From Limnobaculum eriocheiris (lineage in GTDB: Bacteria > Pseudomonadota > Gammaproteobacteria > Enterobacterales > Enterobacteriaceae): DNA of 64,000 nucleotides. A model generated the notes under the pieces. That model searched no databases. It saw only the letters and a program-made list of their open reading frames with translations, and was not told where the DNA came from. Shown piece by piece: positions 20,985 to 29,750 of this stretch (positions are counted from its first letter, which is position 1; each line of letters opens with the position of its first letter). The DNA lies in NCBI RefSeq assembly GCF_021010575.1, contig NZ_JAJNAG010000007.1:52936-116935 (forward strand), read 5' to 3'. Position numbers and translations under genes: made by a program.

Positions 20985-21721
20985 TGATTAGCCTAAAAAT
21001 ACTCTCTTATCTGCTGGAGTATCCGGATCCGGCACTGTGGCAAGCAGCCGATGAGCTGCTGGCCGCAACGGCCGAAGCAGATGAACTGACGGCAGAGCAG
21101 AAAAGCGCGCTCACGGCACTTATCCACTGGCGCTGTCAGGGTAATTTGCTGGATGCTCAGGAAGAGTACAGTAGCCTGTTCGATCGAGGCAGAGCAACGT
21201 CACTATTACTGTTTGAACATGTGCACGGCGAATCACGGGATCGCGGTCAGGCCATGGTGGATCTACTGGATCAGTACAAGCAGGCGGGTTTACAAATTGA
21301 CAGCTGTGAACTGCCAGACCATTTACCACTGTTTCTCGAGTTTTTGTCGGTTTTAGATGAGTCTCAGGCGCGAGGTTGGTTACAGGATATTGCGGCTATT
21401 CTTGCGCTGTTAGGGGCTCGCCTGCATCAACGTGAGAGTGGCTATGGGGCACTGTTTGATCTGTTAACCGATATTTCCGGTAGCGAAGCTCGCAGCGCAA
21501 ACCTGAAAGAAACCGTTTCGGCAGAAGCCCGGGACGATACCCCACAAGCGCTTGATGCGGTATGGGAAGAGGAGCAGGTGAAGTTTATTGATGCACAAAG
21601 CCAAAATGAGTGCGGCAATTCTGCACAGCAGGCTCATCAGCGGCGTTTTGCCGGCGCCGTTGCTCCGCAATATCTGAGTGTTGAATCAGCCTCGGCACGT
21701 ACCGGAGGAAACCCTGTATGA
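20981..21721 (+). CDS. narJ: Nitrate reductase assembly chaperone NarJ
   Basis: A cytoplasmic redox-enzyme maturation protein, 246 residues (E. coli: 236). It holds apo-NarG until the molybdenum cofactor is inserted and is not part of the final enzyme. The TorD/NarJ-type fold is suggested by the all-helical sequence and by [36 protein letters not shown] near residues 54-95, of which [16 protein letters not shown] is the family core. It overlaps narH and narI by four bases each. The C-terminal ~40 residues are polar and variable, as in other family members. Confidence 0.95.
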   Translation: MMISLKILSYLLEYPDPALWQAADELLAATAEADELTAEQKSALTALIHWRCQGNLLDAQEEYSSLFDRGRATSLLLFEHVHGESRDRGQAMVDLLDQYKQAGLQIDSCELPDHLPLFLEFLSVLDESQARGWLQDIAAILALLGARLHQRESGYGALFDLLTDISGSEARSANLKETVSAEARDDTPQALDAVWEEEQVKFIDAQSQNECGNSAQQAHQRRFAGAVAPQYLSVESASARTGGNPV

Positions 21722-22395
21722 ATTACGTAAACATGTTCTTTTTTGATATTTATCCCTACATGGCAGGGACCATTTTTCTGATCGGTAGTTGGATCCGCTA
21801 TGACTATGGACAGTACAGTTGGCGTGCCGGTTCCAGCCAGATGCTGGATAAGAAAAACATGCTTTGGGCATCGAACCTGTTTCATCTCGGTATTCTGGGG
21901 ATTTTTGCCGGTCACTTTCTCGGTATGTTAACGCCACACTGGATGTATGAGTCATTTCTGCCGCTGGAAGTAAAACAGAAGATGGCGATGATTGGCGGCG
22001 GAACCAGTGGTCTGCTAATGCTGATTGGCGGCGTGGCACTGCTAAAACGTCGTTTAACTAACCCTCGCATTCGCGCTACGACCACCACCATGGATATTCT
22101 GGTGCTGACCCTGCTGCTGGTGCAGGTGACATTAGGTTTACTGACCATCCCATTCTCCGCTCAACATATGGACGGCAGTGAAATGATGAAACTGGTGGGA
22201 TGGGCACAAAGCGTCGTTACTTTCCACGGTGGTGCATCGGCCCATCTGGAAGGGGTTGCTCTGGTGTTTAAGGTCCATCTGGTTTTGGGAATGACACTCT
22301 TTGTCTTGTTCCCGTTCAGCCGTCTGGTTCATATCTGGAGTGTTCCGGTGGAATACCTGACCCGCCGCTACCAATTAGTAAGAAATCGCCACTAA
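21718..22395 (+). CDS. narI: Respiratory nitrate reductase gamma subunit NarI
   Basis: The membrane cytochrome b subunit, 225 residues, exactly the E. coli length. It oxidises quinol at the periplasmic side and anchors NarGH to the inner membrane. Five membrane segments are predicted. His56 and His66 ([15 protein letters not shown]) and two later His residues (in FKVHLVLG and SRLVHIWS) fit the four axial ligands of the two b haems. Last gene of the operon, with a terminator 70 bases downstream. Confidence 0.96.
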   Translation: MNYVNMFFFDIYPYMAGTIFLIGSWIRYDYGQYSWRAGSSQMLDKKNMLWASNLFHLGILGIFAGHFLGMLTPHWMYESFLPLEVKQKMAMIGGGTSGLLMLIGGVALLKRRLTNPRIRATTTTMDILVLTLLLVQVTLGLLTIPFSAQHMDGSEMMKLVGWAQSVVTFHGGASAHLEGVALVFKVHLVLGMTLFVLFPFSRLVHIWSVPVEYLTRRYQLVRNRH

Positions 22396-22464
22396 GAAAA
22401 AAGATGTTGGGCAATTGTCTCTATCTTGTTGGTAATTGATTTAGTCATAATATCGCATCTTAAA

Positions 22465-22490
22465 AACCCGGCTATCTGCCGGGTTATTTA
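22465..22490 (+). terminator. Terminator of narGHJI
   Basis: AACCCGGC (22465-22472) pairs with GCCGGGTT (22478-22485) around a five-base loop, followed by ATTTATT. Confidence 0.75.
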
Positions 22491-22496
22491 TTCCAT

Positions 22497-22847
22497 ATGC
22501 ACCATACAATGAATACAAACCCATTTGTCGCCCGCTGGGGGCGCTCCGGTAATTTATTGTGCCACGGCGAGTGGCACATTACCTATCTTGAAAGACCATT
22601 TATGCTGCCGGAAAACCGGAGGGATAAGGATATGGGAACCTACGGGATCTATTACATTATCGATCCGGAAAACGAGCTGTTTGCCGAGGGGCGGGATGAA
22701 GATGACTGGATCCTGGAAAACATTGACTGGCTGGCAGACTGTTTAGTGGATAATGGTCTGCCCATTGATGAAGCGCATATTCGGTTTTTCTATCAGGCGG
22801 TTAACCCGCAGGACTGGCGCTGCGGTAGCTGCGCCGGATGTATGTAA
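22497..22847 (+). CDS. Small conserved protein with a CxxCxxC tail
   Basis: An acidic 116-residue soluble protein ending in WRCGSCAGCM, a possible metal-binding CxxCxxC. The body (RSGNLLCHGEWHITY, then MGTYGIYYIIDPENELFAEG, DDWILENIDWLADCL, IRFFYQAVNPQDW) looks like a conserved family I have seen only as hypothetical. ATG 22509 (MNTNPF) is an alternative start. A strong GGAGG before ATG 22632 could start a 71-residue form, but the upstream part also looks like real protein. It begins just after the nar terminator, so it probably has its own promoter or is read by leak-through. Function unknown. Confidence 0.6.
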   Translation: MHHTMNTNPFVARWGRSGNLLCHGEWHITYLERPFMLPENRRDKDMGTYGIYYIIDPENELFAEGRDEDDWILENIDWLADCLVDNGLPIDEAHIRFFYQAVNPQDWRCGSCAGCM

Positions 22848-22930
22848 GGCTATTAACGGGCAGAGGCTCGCTTGTTGGCATGACATACCAGCCGGAAAAA
22901 GTGAGTAAGCTTTTGCGCCAATTTAAAAAA

Positions 22931-22964
22931 TAAATATCCTCCGGCTATGCCGGAGAATATTTAC
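22931..22964. terminator. Bidirectional terminator between the CxxC gene and dsdA
   Basis: CTCCGGC-TAT-GCCGGAG (22939-22955) is extended by AT-rich arms (TAAATAT ... ATATTTA). It lies between two convergent genes and gives U runs on both strands. Confidence 0.75.
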
Positions 22965-22987
22965 TTATCTTGCGGTTAACTAATCGT

Positions 22988-24319
22988 TTATATTTTGGCT
23001 GTCGCCAGATATTTCGCCATTTCGACTTCCGGTACCATGCCGCCGCCGGTGGCCCATACCAGATGGGTAGCGTTACGCATCTTATCAGCGGTCAGTTGCT
23101 GGCTTGCCAGATAATCTTTATCGGCGGTGACGCGGGATGGGCCCGGTATGCCTGCCAGTGCGGAAGGTTCCAGTTGAATGCCTTCATCGCGATTCATCAG
23201 CCCTAGCAGGTCATACATTTCCTGATCGCTCAGGGTGTAGTAACCGTCCAGCAGGTGCTCCATTGCCCGACCAACAAAACCGGAGGCGCGACCTACCGCC
23301 AGGCCGTCTGCGGCAGTGACGTTATCAATACCAATATCCTGTACTGAAATGCCATCGTGCAAACCGGTATGTACGCCCAACAGCATACAAGGGGAGTGGG
23401 TTGGTTCAGCAAAGATACAGTGAACGTTATCACCAAAAGCCAGTTTCAGACCAAAGGCAACACCACCGGGGCCGCCGCCTACGCCGCAGGGCAGGTAGAC
23501 AAAGAGCGGATGATTTTCATCTACCACAATATTCATCTGCTCGAACTGAGCCTTTAATCGGCCTCCCGCCACGGAATAACCGAGGAACAGGGTTTGAGAG
23601 TTTTCATCATCAATAAAGAAACAGTTAGGATCGGACTCCGCCTCTTTACGTCCCTGTTCTACCGCCACACCATAGTCCTGCTCGTATTCCACCACGTTCA
23701 CACCGTGGGAGCGAAGCTTCTGTTTTTTCCATTCGCGGGCATCGGCGGACATATGAACGCTGACGCTAAAGCCCAGTTTGGCGCTCATGATGCCAATCGA
23801 CATACCGAGATTGCCCGTTGATCCCACTGCAATGCTGTATTGACTGAAAAACTGCTTAAACGCTTCGGAGAACAACTTGCTGTAGTCGTCGCTCTCTTTT
23901 AGTAGTCCTGCCTGCATTGCCAGTTTCTCGGCGTGAGTCAGCACTTCATAAATACCACCGCGTGCTTTAATTGAGCCGGAAATAGGTAAGTGACTGTCTT
24001 TTTTCAGCAGCATTTTCCCCGTAACTTCAACGCCATAGCGCTGGTTCAGAGTTTTCTGCATGGCGGGGATTGCCATCACTTCCGATTCAATAATGCCGTT
24101 AGTTACCTGAGTTTCCGGAAAGGCTTTGCATAAATAAGGGGCAAAGCGCTTCAGGCGGGCTTCTGCCTGCTGTACATCGCTGGTATTTAATCCAACGTAT
24201 GGCAGACCTTCTTTCAGCGTAGTGGCTCGTGGGTTAAACCAGCTTACTTCCTCTAAATCAATCAGGCGTTTAACCAGAGGAAACTCGTTGATTAATTGTT
24301 GAATATCTGTGCTTTTCAT
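22988..24319 (-). CDS. dsdA: D-serine ammonia-lyase (dehydratase) DsdA
   Basis: A PLP enzyme that turns D-serine into pyruvate and ammonia, about 443 residues (E. coli: 442). The PLP lysine is in [13 protein letters not shown]. The Gly-rich phosphate loop is [12 protein letters not shown] and the C-terminal ATGGGMVPE is present. Large stretches match E. coli DsdA. The start at 24319 (MKSTDIQ) fits E. coli better than the frame start at 24337. It lies 18 bases after dsdX on the same transcript, and both are divergent from dsdC. D-serine inhibits growth and is abundant in urine, so the system detoxifies it and uses it as carbon and nitrogen. Confidence 0.95.
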   Translation of the reverse strand: MKSTDIQQLINEFPLVKRLIDLEEVSWFNPRATTLKEGLPYVGLNTSDVQQAEARLKRFAPYLCKAFPETQVTNGIIESEVMAIPAMQKTLNQRYGVEVTGKMLLKKDSHLPISGSIKARGGIYEVLTHAEKLAMQAGLLKESDDYSKLFSEAFKQFFSQYSIAVGSTGNLGMSIGIMSAKLGFSVSVHMSADAREWKKQKLRSHGVNVVEYEQDYGVAVEQGRKEAESDPNCFFIDDENSQTLFLGYSVAGGRLKAQFEQMNIVVDENHPLFVYLPCGVGGGPGGVAFGLKLAFGDNVHCIFAEPTHSPCMLLGVHTGLHDGISVQDIGIDNVTAADGLAVGRASGFVGRAMEHLLDGYYTLSDQEMYDLLGLMNRDEGIQLEPSALAGIPGPSRVTADKDYLASQQLTADKMRNATHLVWATGGGMVPEVEMAKYLATAKI

Positions 24320-24337
24320 AATGTATCTCTTTTTCAA

Positions 24338-25675
24338 TTAAACCACGTAAGAAAGGAGGAATGTGCCAGCCAGGGCAATCAGCGAGGCGATAAAGGTCGC
24401 TGTGGTGTAATACTTGAAGGTTTCATTTAAGGTTGCGCCGCAATACTGTTTCACCAACCAGAACAGAGAGTCGGTAACAATGGTACAGCCGATAGCACCA
24501 GAACCGATTGCTAACGTTATGATTTCAGGGCTGATATCCGGATACATTGGCAGTAATGGTGAAACAATTGCCGTTGCGCCCATCATGGCCACGGTAGCAG
24601 AACCTACCGCCGCATGCAGGATGATGGCGACCAGCCAGGCCAGCAGAATTGGATGCATATCCAGATTCGACAGAATAATTGCCAGCGTATCGCTCAGGCC
24701 GCTGCCTTTCAAAATACCGTTAAACGCACCGCCAGCACCGATGATTAACAGGATGTTAGCAATGGAACCAAAGCACTCTTCGGTTTTCACCAGTAGGGTA
24801 CTCATACCCATATTGCGTTTAATCCCCAGAATGTAATAAGCCACGAACGCCGCAATAAACATGGCGGTAATAGGGTTACCAACAAACTCCAGTACGGTGT
24901 ACAGGGTGGTGCCCTTGGTCATATTCAGTTCTGCGGCGGTTTTTATCAGCATCAGTACGATAGGCAGCAAAACGGTAAATAAGGTGGCGCCCAGCGAAGG
25001 TAAATCTTCCTCTTTACGCACTTCGATATCGGAGAACTCAGCCGGAACCGGTTTAAACGGCAGGCGATTGCCCAAAAATTTCAGGAACAGCGGACCACCA
25101 ATCAGCGAAGCAAACAGACCAACAATCAGGCCGTATACAATCACCGAGCCAATATCGGCACCCAGTTTATTGGTAACATACAGCGCCGCCGGATGTGGAG
25201 GAACAATACAGTGCACCGCCATCAGCGCGGTACACAGAGGAATAGCCAGTTTTAATAAAGAAGTATTGGTCTTTTTAGCAATAGAGAACGCCAGAGGAAT
25301 AAGCAATACCACACCGACTTCCACAAACAGCGTGATACCACAAACCAGACCAACCAGCACCATGATGACATCGGGTGAAAGCCAGCGGCACCGTTGCAGC
25401 GTGATACCAATGCGTTCTGCCGCACCGGATATTTCCATCATCTTACCCAGAATGGTTCCCAGACCAATCACTGCTGCCAGAAAACCCAGCGTGCCGCCGA
25501 TACCACCTTCAATGGCGTTAACCATGTCCAGCGGGTTCATACCCATTAGTGCGCCGACATAGAAGCTTGCCAATAGCAGCGCCAGGAACGGGTGAATCTT
25601 TAATTTTACAATGGTAAAAACAATCAAAATGATACTTGTCAGTAAAGTACCGATAACCCAGAGATGTGAGTCCAT
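24338..25675 (-). CDS. dsdX: D-serine permease DsdX
   Basis: A GntP-family inner-membrane symporter of about 445 residues (E. coli DsdX: 445) with around 12 membrane segments. It imports D-serine for DsdA. Recognisable segments include LGFLAAVIGLGTILGKMMEI, GITLFVEVGVVLLIPLAF and VHCIVPPHPAALYV. The ATG at 25675 (MDSHLWVIG) is preceded by GAGGT and agrees with the E. coli N-terminus. The longer frame up to 25828 is an artefact of an open upstream region. First gene of dsdXA. Confidence 0.94.
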   Translation of the reverse strand: MDSHLWVIGTLLTSIILIVFTIVKLKIHPFLALLLASFYVGALMGMNPLDMVNAIEGGIGGTLGFLAAVIGLGTILGKMMEISGAAERIGITLQRCRWLSPDVIMVLVGLVCGITLFVEVGVVLLIPLAFSIAKKTNTSLLKLAIPLCTALMAVHCIVPPHPAALYVTNKLGADIGSVIVYGLIVGLFASLIGGPLFLKFLGNRLPFKPVPAEFSDIEVRKEEDLPSLGATLFTVLLPIVLMLIKTAAELNMTKGTTLYTVLEFVGNPITAMFIAAFVAYYILGIKRNMGMSTLLVKTEECFGSIANILLIIGAGGAFNGILKGSGLSDTLAIILSNLDMHPILLAWLVAIILHAAVGSATVAMMGATAIVSPLLPMYPDISPEIITLAIGSGAIGCTIVTDSLFWLVKQYCGATLNETFKYYTTATFIASLIALAGTFLLSYVV

Positions 25676-25813
25676 ATCCGACCTCGTTTTATAATAATAA
25701 ATCCCGCTTATATTGGATAAGAACCGGCGTTTCCTGACAAACGATAAAAATAACGCTTTAGATGAATTCAATTGAATCAAACAGGTGATATTCATCAAAA
25801 AAACATTGTCGTT

Positions 25814-25829
25814 TGTGCTTTGAATCACA
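25814..25829 (+). promoter_or_regulatory. CRP-like site in the dsdC-dsdX intergenic region
   Basis: TGTGCTTTGAATCACA matches the CRP palindrome TGTGA-N6-TCACA with one mismatch. It lies between the divergent dsdX and dsdC promoters. The E. coli dsd genes are known to respond to catabolite control. A second palindrome, GTGATATTCATCAA at 25785-25798, is one base from the FNR consensus. Confidence 0.5.
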
Positions 25830-25906
25830 TAAATTCATGCTAAAAGCCTGTTAAGGCTCGCCCTTGGGTATACTGATTTAACGCGTTACTATCAGGTTTG
25901 AGACTT

Positions 25907-26839
25907 ATGTACACCGAAGATAGCTACCTTGCCAGAAATCGACTGTTAAACAGTTACCAGTTATCAAAACTTCACACCTTTGAAGCTGCGGCGCGTCACA
26001 GTTCTTTCGCCATGGCAGCAGATGAACTCAGCCTTAGCCCCAGTGCGGTTAGCCATCGGATTAATGGCCTGGAAGAAGAGCTGGGCATTAAGCTGTTTCA
26101 ACGTTTCCACCGTAAAATTGAGCTGACGGCAGAAGGTCAGCGGGTTTACTGGGCGTTAAAGTCATCGCTGGAGTATCTGAATCAGGAGATTCTGGAGATT
26201 AAAAATCAGGAGCTATCGGGTAACCTGACGGTTTACTCTCGTCCCTCCATCGCCCAGTGCTGGCTGGTGCCTAAGCTAGCGGATTTTGGCCGCCAGTATC
26301 CTTCTATCAGTTTAAATATTCTGACTGGTAACGAAAACGTCAATTTCCGCGGTTACGGTATCGATCTGGCGATCTATTTTGATGATAAAACGCCAGAAAA
26401 GCTGGCCTGTCAGCATCTGATGGATGAGTCTATGGTACCGGTATGCAGCCCGGAGTATGCCCGGCAGCATCAGCTACAGGGAAATATTCATAATCTGAAA
26501 CATTGTACGCTGCTGCACGACCGGCAGGCATGGAGTTATGATTCAGATACCGATGAATGGAGCTTCTGGGCTCAACATTTTAACCTGACGTTAGAAGCCG
26601 ATCGACACAGTATGGGGTTTGATCGTTCTGATTTGGCAATTATCGCGGCGATTAACCATGCGGGTGTGGCAATGGGCAGAAAGAAGCTGGTGAATAAGCG
26701 TCTGGCTAATAATGAGCTGGTAACGCCGTTTCCGGAGATGGAAGTGATGTGCGAACAGCGTTATTACATTGCAACATTGCCGGAACGTCGGGATCCCAAA
26801 ATTGATGCATTTATTGGCTGGTTAAAAGACGTGGTATGA
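25907..26839 (+). CDS. dsdC: LysR-type D-serine activator DsdC
   Basis: A LysR regulator of 310 residues (E. coli DsdC: 311) that activates dsdXA in the presence of D-serine. The N-terminal winged helix reads FEAAARHSSFAMAADELSLS followed by PSAVSHRINGLEEELG. The effector domain carries SRPSIAQCWLVPKL, GIDLAIYFDD and GFDRSDLAIIAAINH, all matching E. coli DsdC. The ATG at 25907 (MYTEDSY) is preferred to an upstream TTG. Divergent from dsdX, as in E. coli. Confidence 0.94.
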   Translation: MYTEDSYLARNRLLNSYQLSKLHTFEAAARHSSFAMAADELSLSPSAVSHRINGLEEELGIKLFQRFHRKIELTAEGQRVYWALKSSLEYLNQEILEIKNQELSGNLTVYSRPSIAQCWLVPKLADFGRQYPSISLNILTGNENVNFRGYGIDLAIYFDDKTPEKLACQHLMDESMVPVCSPEYARQHQLQGNIHNLKHCTLLHDRQAWSYDSDTDEWSFWAQHFNLTLEADRHSMGFDRSDLAIIAAINHAGVAMGRKKLVNKRLANNELVTPFPEMEVMCEQRYYIATLPERRDPKIDAFIGWLKDVV

Positions 26840-27162
26840 AGTGATGATATTTTGCTTTGAGGCGATTTTATTTATCACACCACGTCTGCCGCATTCATTC
26901 TGTATAACCCGGGTTGGCTAGCTGGCTGGCTCTATTCTATAAGATGAGTGAAAACGGTAAACTTTCTGAAATCAGTAAAAAGAAGCTCAGTTTCTGATAT
27001 CCCACAACCACAACCTGAATCATTTAGGAAGTGTGCTAATAATCTCATCAGTGATTGTGATGCTGCGATCGTTAAGTATAAATTGATGAATCTAAGCAGA
27101 TAGATTGTTTAGCGTAATTGAATTTTTATTACTTATTGTGAACCACATGGAGATGAAGAATC
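26840..27162. other. Gap between dsdC and the exported protein gene
   Basis: No gene is visible. It should hold the promoter of the downstream exported protein; the ribosome site is GGAGATG just before 27163. A TGGCTAGCTGGCTGGC tract at about 26915-26930 is a short internal repeat. Confidence 0.4.
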
Positions 27163-27753
27163 ATGACGTTACTTAGTAAATTGATCAAAACGACCGCTGC
27201 GCTTTCCTTCTTAACTGCCACTATTTTTTCGGCTCAGGCCGATACCATTCCTTTATCCAGAAATGTACAAACAGAACTTCTTGTTGCTGAGGTGGTTTCA
27301 GTAGACCAGAGCAATCATGTTGTTGTACTGGCGGGTAAAGATGGCGAAAACATCAGCTTTCAACTGACCGATCGGGCAAAAGATCTGGAGCATTTAAAAG
27401 CCGGTGACATGATTAAAGCAACCGTAAAACGTTCCATTGCTGTTGCGCTGGAAACCGACGTAAATAAGGCTGCGCCAACCATGCTGACTAAAGAAGAAGT
27501 CAGTAAGGCGACCAAAGATAATCCAACTCCAAATGCAAACGCATTACGTCAGGTGAACTTATCGTTGAAAATTAACCATATCGATCTGAAGAAACATCGA
27601 ATTACCTTTGAAGGTCCAACTGGCCGCAATAAAGTTGTATCCGTTAAAGATCCTAATATTCAGGCTCGTATGAAAGATCTGAAAGTCGGTGAAAGTGTAC
27701 AGGTAACCTATACCGACCTGGTGAAGATTACCGCCGACCACGGTAAGAAATAA
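27163..27753 (+). CDS. Exported protein with two similar halves, unknown function
   Basis: A 196-residue protein with a clear Sec signal peptide (KLIKTTAALSFLTATIFS, cut after AQA) and no anchor, so it should be periplasmic. Two halves look alike: AEVVSVDQSNHVVVLAGKDG with LKAGDMIKATV at about residues 41-90, and IDLKKHRITFEGPTGRNKVV with LKVGESVQVTYTD at about 138-187. Each half resembles a small beta-barrel. I do not recognise the family. It ends at a very strong terminator and stands alone, so its job cannot be inferred from context. Confidence 0.75.
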   Translation: MTLLSKLIKTTAALSFLTATIFSAQADTIPLSRNVQTELLVAEVVSVDQSNHVVVLAGKDGENISFQLTDRAKDLEHLKAGDMIKATVKRSIAVALETDVNKAAPTMLTKEEVSKATKDNPTPNANALRQVNLSLKINHIDLKKHRITFEGPTGRNKVVSVKDPNIQARMKDLKVGESVQVTYTDLVKITADHGKK

Positions 27754-27785
27754 TTTGATATAGTCATTACGGCTTGTATAAGAGA

Positions 27786-27825
27786 AAGGAAAATTATTTG
27801 AGCCAAATAATTTTCCTTATTTTTT
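27786..27825 (+). terminator. Strong terminator after the exported protein
   Basis: A 14-bp perfect stem (AAGGAAAATTATTT at 27786-27799 with AAATAATTTTCCTT at 27805-27818) is followed by ATTTTTTAT. Confidence 0.9.
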
Positions 27826-27865
27826 ATAGTGAGTTACTCACTATCTTTTCTGCCGGGAGATAACG

Positions 27866-28489
27866 TTAATAACGCAACGGTATCTTATTGATTTTAATCA
27901 AACATCCCTTATTTAGCTCAATGTAGTTTCCCGTTTTTAATTGTGACAACATCTTCATTACGCCACTGCGTGATAACCTTGTATGGTCCTGAATATACTG
28001 AACAGCCGTAATATTATTTCTGATCTCCTCAGGTTCATTAATCAGATTAATCAATTGATTTCTCGTGATTTCATAGGCACTGAGTGCAGTTATCTTTGAG
28101 TTAGTTTCATGCATACGACGTATGACATATGACTGAAAAATGGATACATTTTCCCACAGGTTTTCGCACTCGATAATTTGAGTAGCCTTAGCGGTGGGAA
28201 GGGTTGAGAGGGTTACGGTCGTTTGGGTCGTAAAGAAAAAGTTTTCTGCTCCCGGAATTAAACTACTGCTTAAACCTAAAATTGTTGGTGCACTTGCCGA
28301 ATACATAACCAGACCATCCTGAACCCGGTGTAGTTGTACATAACCATCCTGAATCAAATAGCATTGTTCAATATAACAAAACTTTTTATGTGGCGGGCTA
28401 ACTTGTTGAAGTGCGTGGGGGTGTAGTGCGTCAAGTAATTGTTGAATGGCATCTATTGGTTTATTTACGCTACTTAATGGCAAATCCAT
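27866..28489 (-). CDS. IprA/YaiV-like winged-helix regulator
   Basis: A 207-residue protein built like a small Crp/Fnr-type regulator. The N-terminal cupin-like sensor region has short strands (YIEQCYLIQDGYVQLHR, MYSASAPTILGLSSSL). A linking helix follows, then a C-terminal winged helix with ITAVQYIQDHTRLSRSGVMK as the DNA-binding part. This layout fits the IprA/YaiV family of Enterobacteriaceae, in which IprA affects the response to peroxide. The usual glycine-rich cAMP pocket is missing, so it should not bind cAMP. The ATG has GGAG seven bases upstream. It faces the exported-protein gene tail to tail. The target genes are unknown. Confidence 0.7.
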   Translation of the reverse strand: MDLPLSSVNKPIDAIQQLLDALHPHALQQVSPPHKKFCYIEQCYLIQDGYVQLHRVQDGLVMYSASAPTILGLSSSLIPGAENFFFTTQTTVTLSTLPTAKATQIIECENLWENVSIFQSYVIRRMHETNSKITALSAYEITRNQLINLINEPEEIRNNITAVQYIQDHTRLSRSGVMKMLSQLKTGNYIELNKGCLIKINKIPLRY

Positions 28490-29088
28490 TCTCGTTCTCC
28501 ATTCGAGTATGCTTAAATTTTTACTATTTCTTATTTTGAATATTTCATTGGTTTTTTCCGCAAGCGGGTATTAAGTAAGTTTAAACATCCTGTTATAGGT
28601 TCTTCAACCATGCTTAATATCTCTGTTTTGATATTAATTTTGTTGTGAAATGGAAATAATTACATGTTTGACTATGGTATATAAACAGGTGATAAATTTA
28701 AGTACAAAAAATGTGTTGTTTTTATCATCCCCGTCAAACAGTCATTATTGTGTTGCTTATTTATTATTTCAAATTCTATTTTGTCTATTTTTAGATTTTT
28801 TATTTCAGGCTAATTATGTTTTTTTTGAGTGTGTTATACAGTGAAGTGAAGGGGGTATAATCCAGGCGTTAATTTATTAATCTGAATAGCGAATAAAACT
28901 ATTGAAATACTCTTCAGAATATCAATTTAAGTTATCGGCATACACATAATAAGATGATGTGTTAGTGTATTTTTACACCGTTACTTTTCTGTTTGTTACT
29001 GTATATTGTCAAGATTGTGGGTGGCAGGAAGGCTGTAGCTCTTTATAAAATCAGGGAAGAATTGAACACATAATAGAAATGTTTTTGC
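28490..29088. other. AT-rich gap between the IprA-like gene and acrR
   Basis: About 600 bases with very low GC. A 64-codon plus-strand frame at 28650-28844 has no ribosome site and a Phe/Leu/Ile composition expected from AT-rich DNA, so I do not call it. Nothing else is visible. Confidence 0.45.
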
Positions 29089-29703
29089 CTATATTATTGG
29101 GGTGGTATCAAGAAATCTGGCGATAGCCTTTTCACCGTCCTGGAACAGATTGAACTTATCAGGTTCGGTTAGCCAGCACTCAATAATACCAATAACAAAT
29201 ATTCTGATCATGGTTGCATTCTTTTGTATATCAAAGCTTTCCTGATAAATTCCTGATTCTTTGCATTTGGTGAGTGCGGACTCAATATCACCATCATTAA
29301 ATAGGATGTTTTTACGAATATTCCTGACGGAGTTATTTTTGTACGCCAGTTCGCGATCGAAAAATATTAACGACATAATCTTTGCCTGTTTTTTATCATG
29401 ATAAATGATATCTAATGTTTTAATCAGAGCTTCCTTTAGAGCAATAAGCGGATTTGTGTTTAGCATTACATGAAAAGGTTTTATATGTTCAGATTTCATC
29501 ACCTCAAAATCGCAGAAGATTTCATGAAGAATGTCGTCTTTATTTTCGAAGTGCCAATAGATAGCGCCTCTGGTCACATTTGCCAATGTGGAAATATCAG
29601 AAAGAGAAGTTGATGTGAATCCCTTGCTGGAAAATATCTCCAGTGCGGCATTCAGAATTCTTTGTCGCGTAATTAAAGCTTCTATTTTTGTTTTTCTGGC
29701 CAT
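29089..29703 (-). CDS. acrR: TetR-family repressor AcrR-like
   Basis: A 204-residue TetR regulator. The N-terminal helix-turn-helix (TRQRILNAALEIFSSKGFT, then LANVTRGAIYWHFENKDDIL) matches AcrR closely. The C-terminal ligand domain is diverged and AT-rich in codon use. It is divergent from acrA with only 47 bases between the starts, so it most likely represses itself and acrAB, and is released by drugs or bile-type compounds that bind it. It could be a paralogous TetR regulator, but position and sequence make AcrR the simplest reading. Confidence 0.82.
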   Translation of the reverse strand: MARKTKIEALITRQRILNAALEIFSSKGFTSTSLSDISTLANVTRGAIYWHFENKDDILHEIFCDFEVMKSEHIKPFHVMLNTNPLIALKEALIKTLDIIYHDKKQAKIMSLIFFDRELAYKNNSVRNIRKNILFNDGDIESALTKCKESGIYQESFDIQKNATMIRIFVIGIIECWLTEPDKFNLFQDGEKAIARFLDTTPII

Positions 29704-29750
29704 AAGACTGCCGAATATATTTTAGTTAAGATGTTTTCTTTGAGGATATA

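Noticed and set aside
22632-22847. Shorter start (MGTYGIYY) for the CxxC-tailed protein, with a strong GGAGG
   Set aside because: Not excluded, but residues upstream of it (RSGNLLCHGEWHITY) look like conserved protein, so the longer form is preferred.
28650-28844. 64-codon plus-strand frame in the AT-rich gap before acrR
   Set aside because: No ribosome site, and a Phe/Leu/Ile-rich composition expected from chance in AT-rich DNA.
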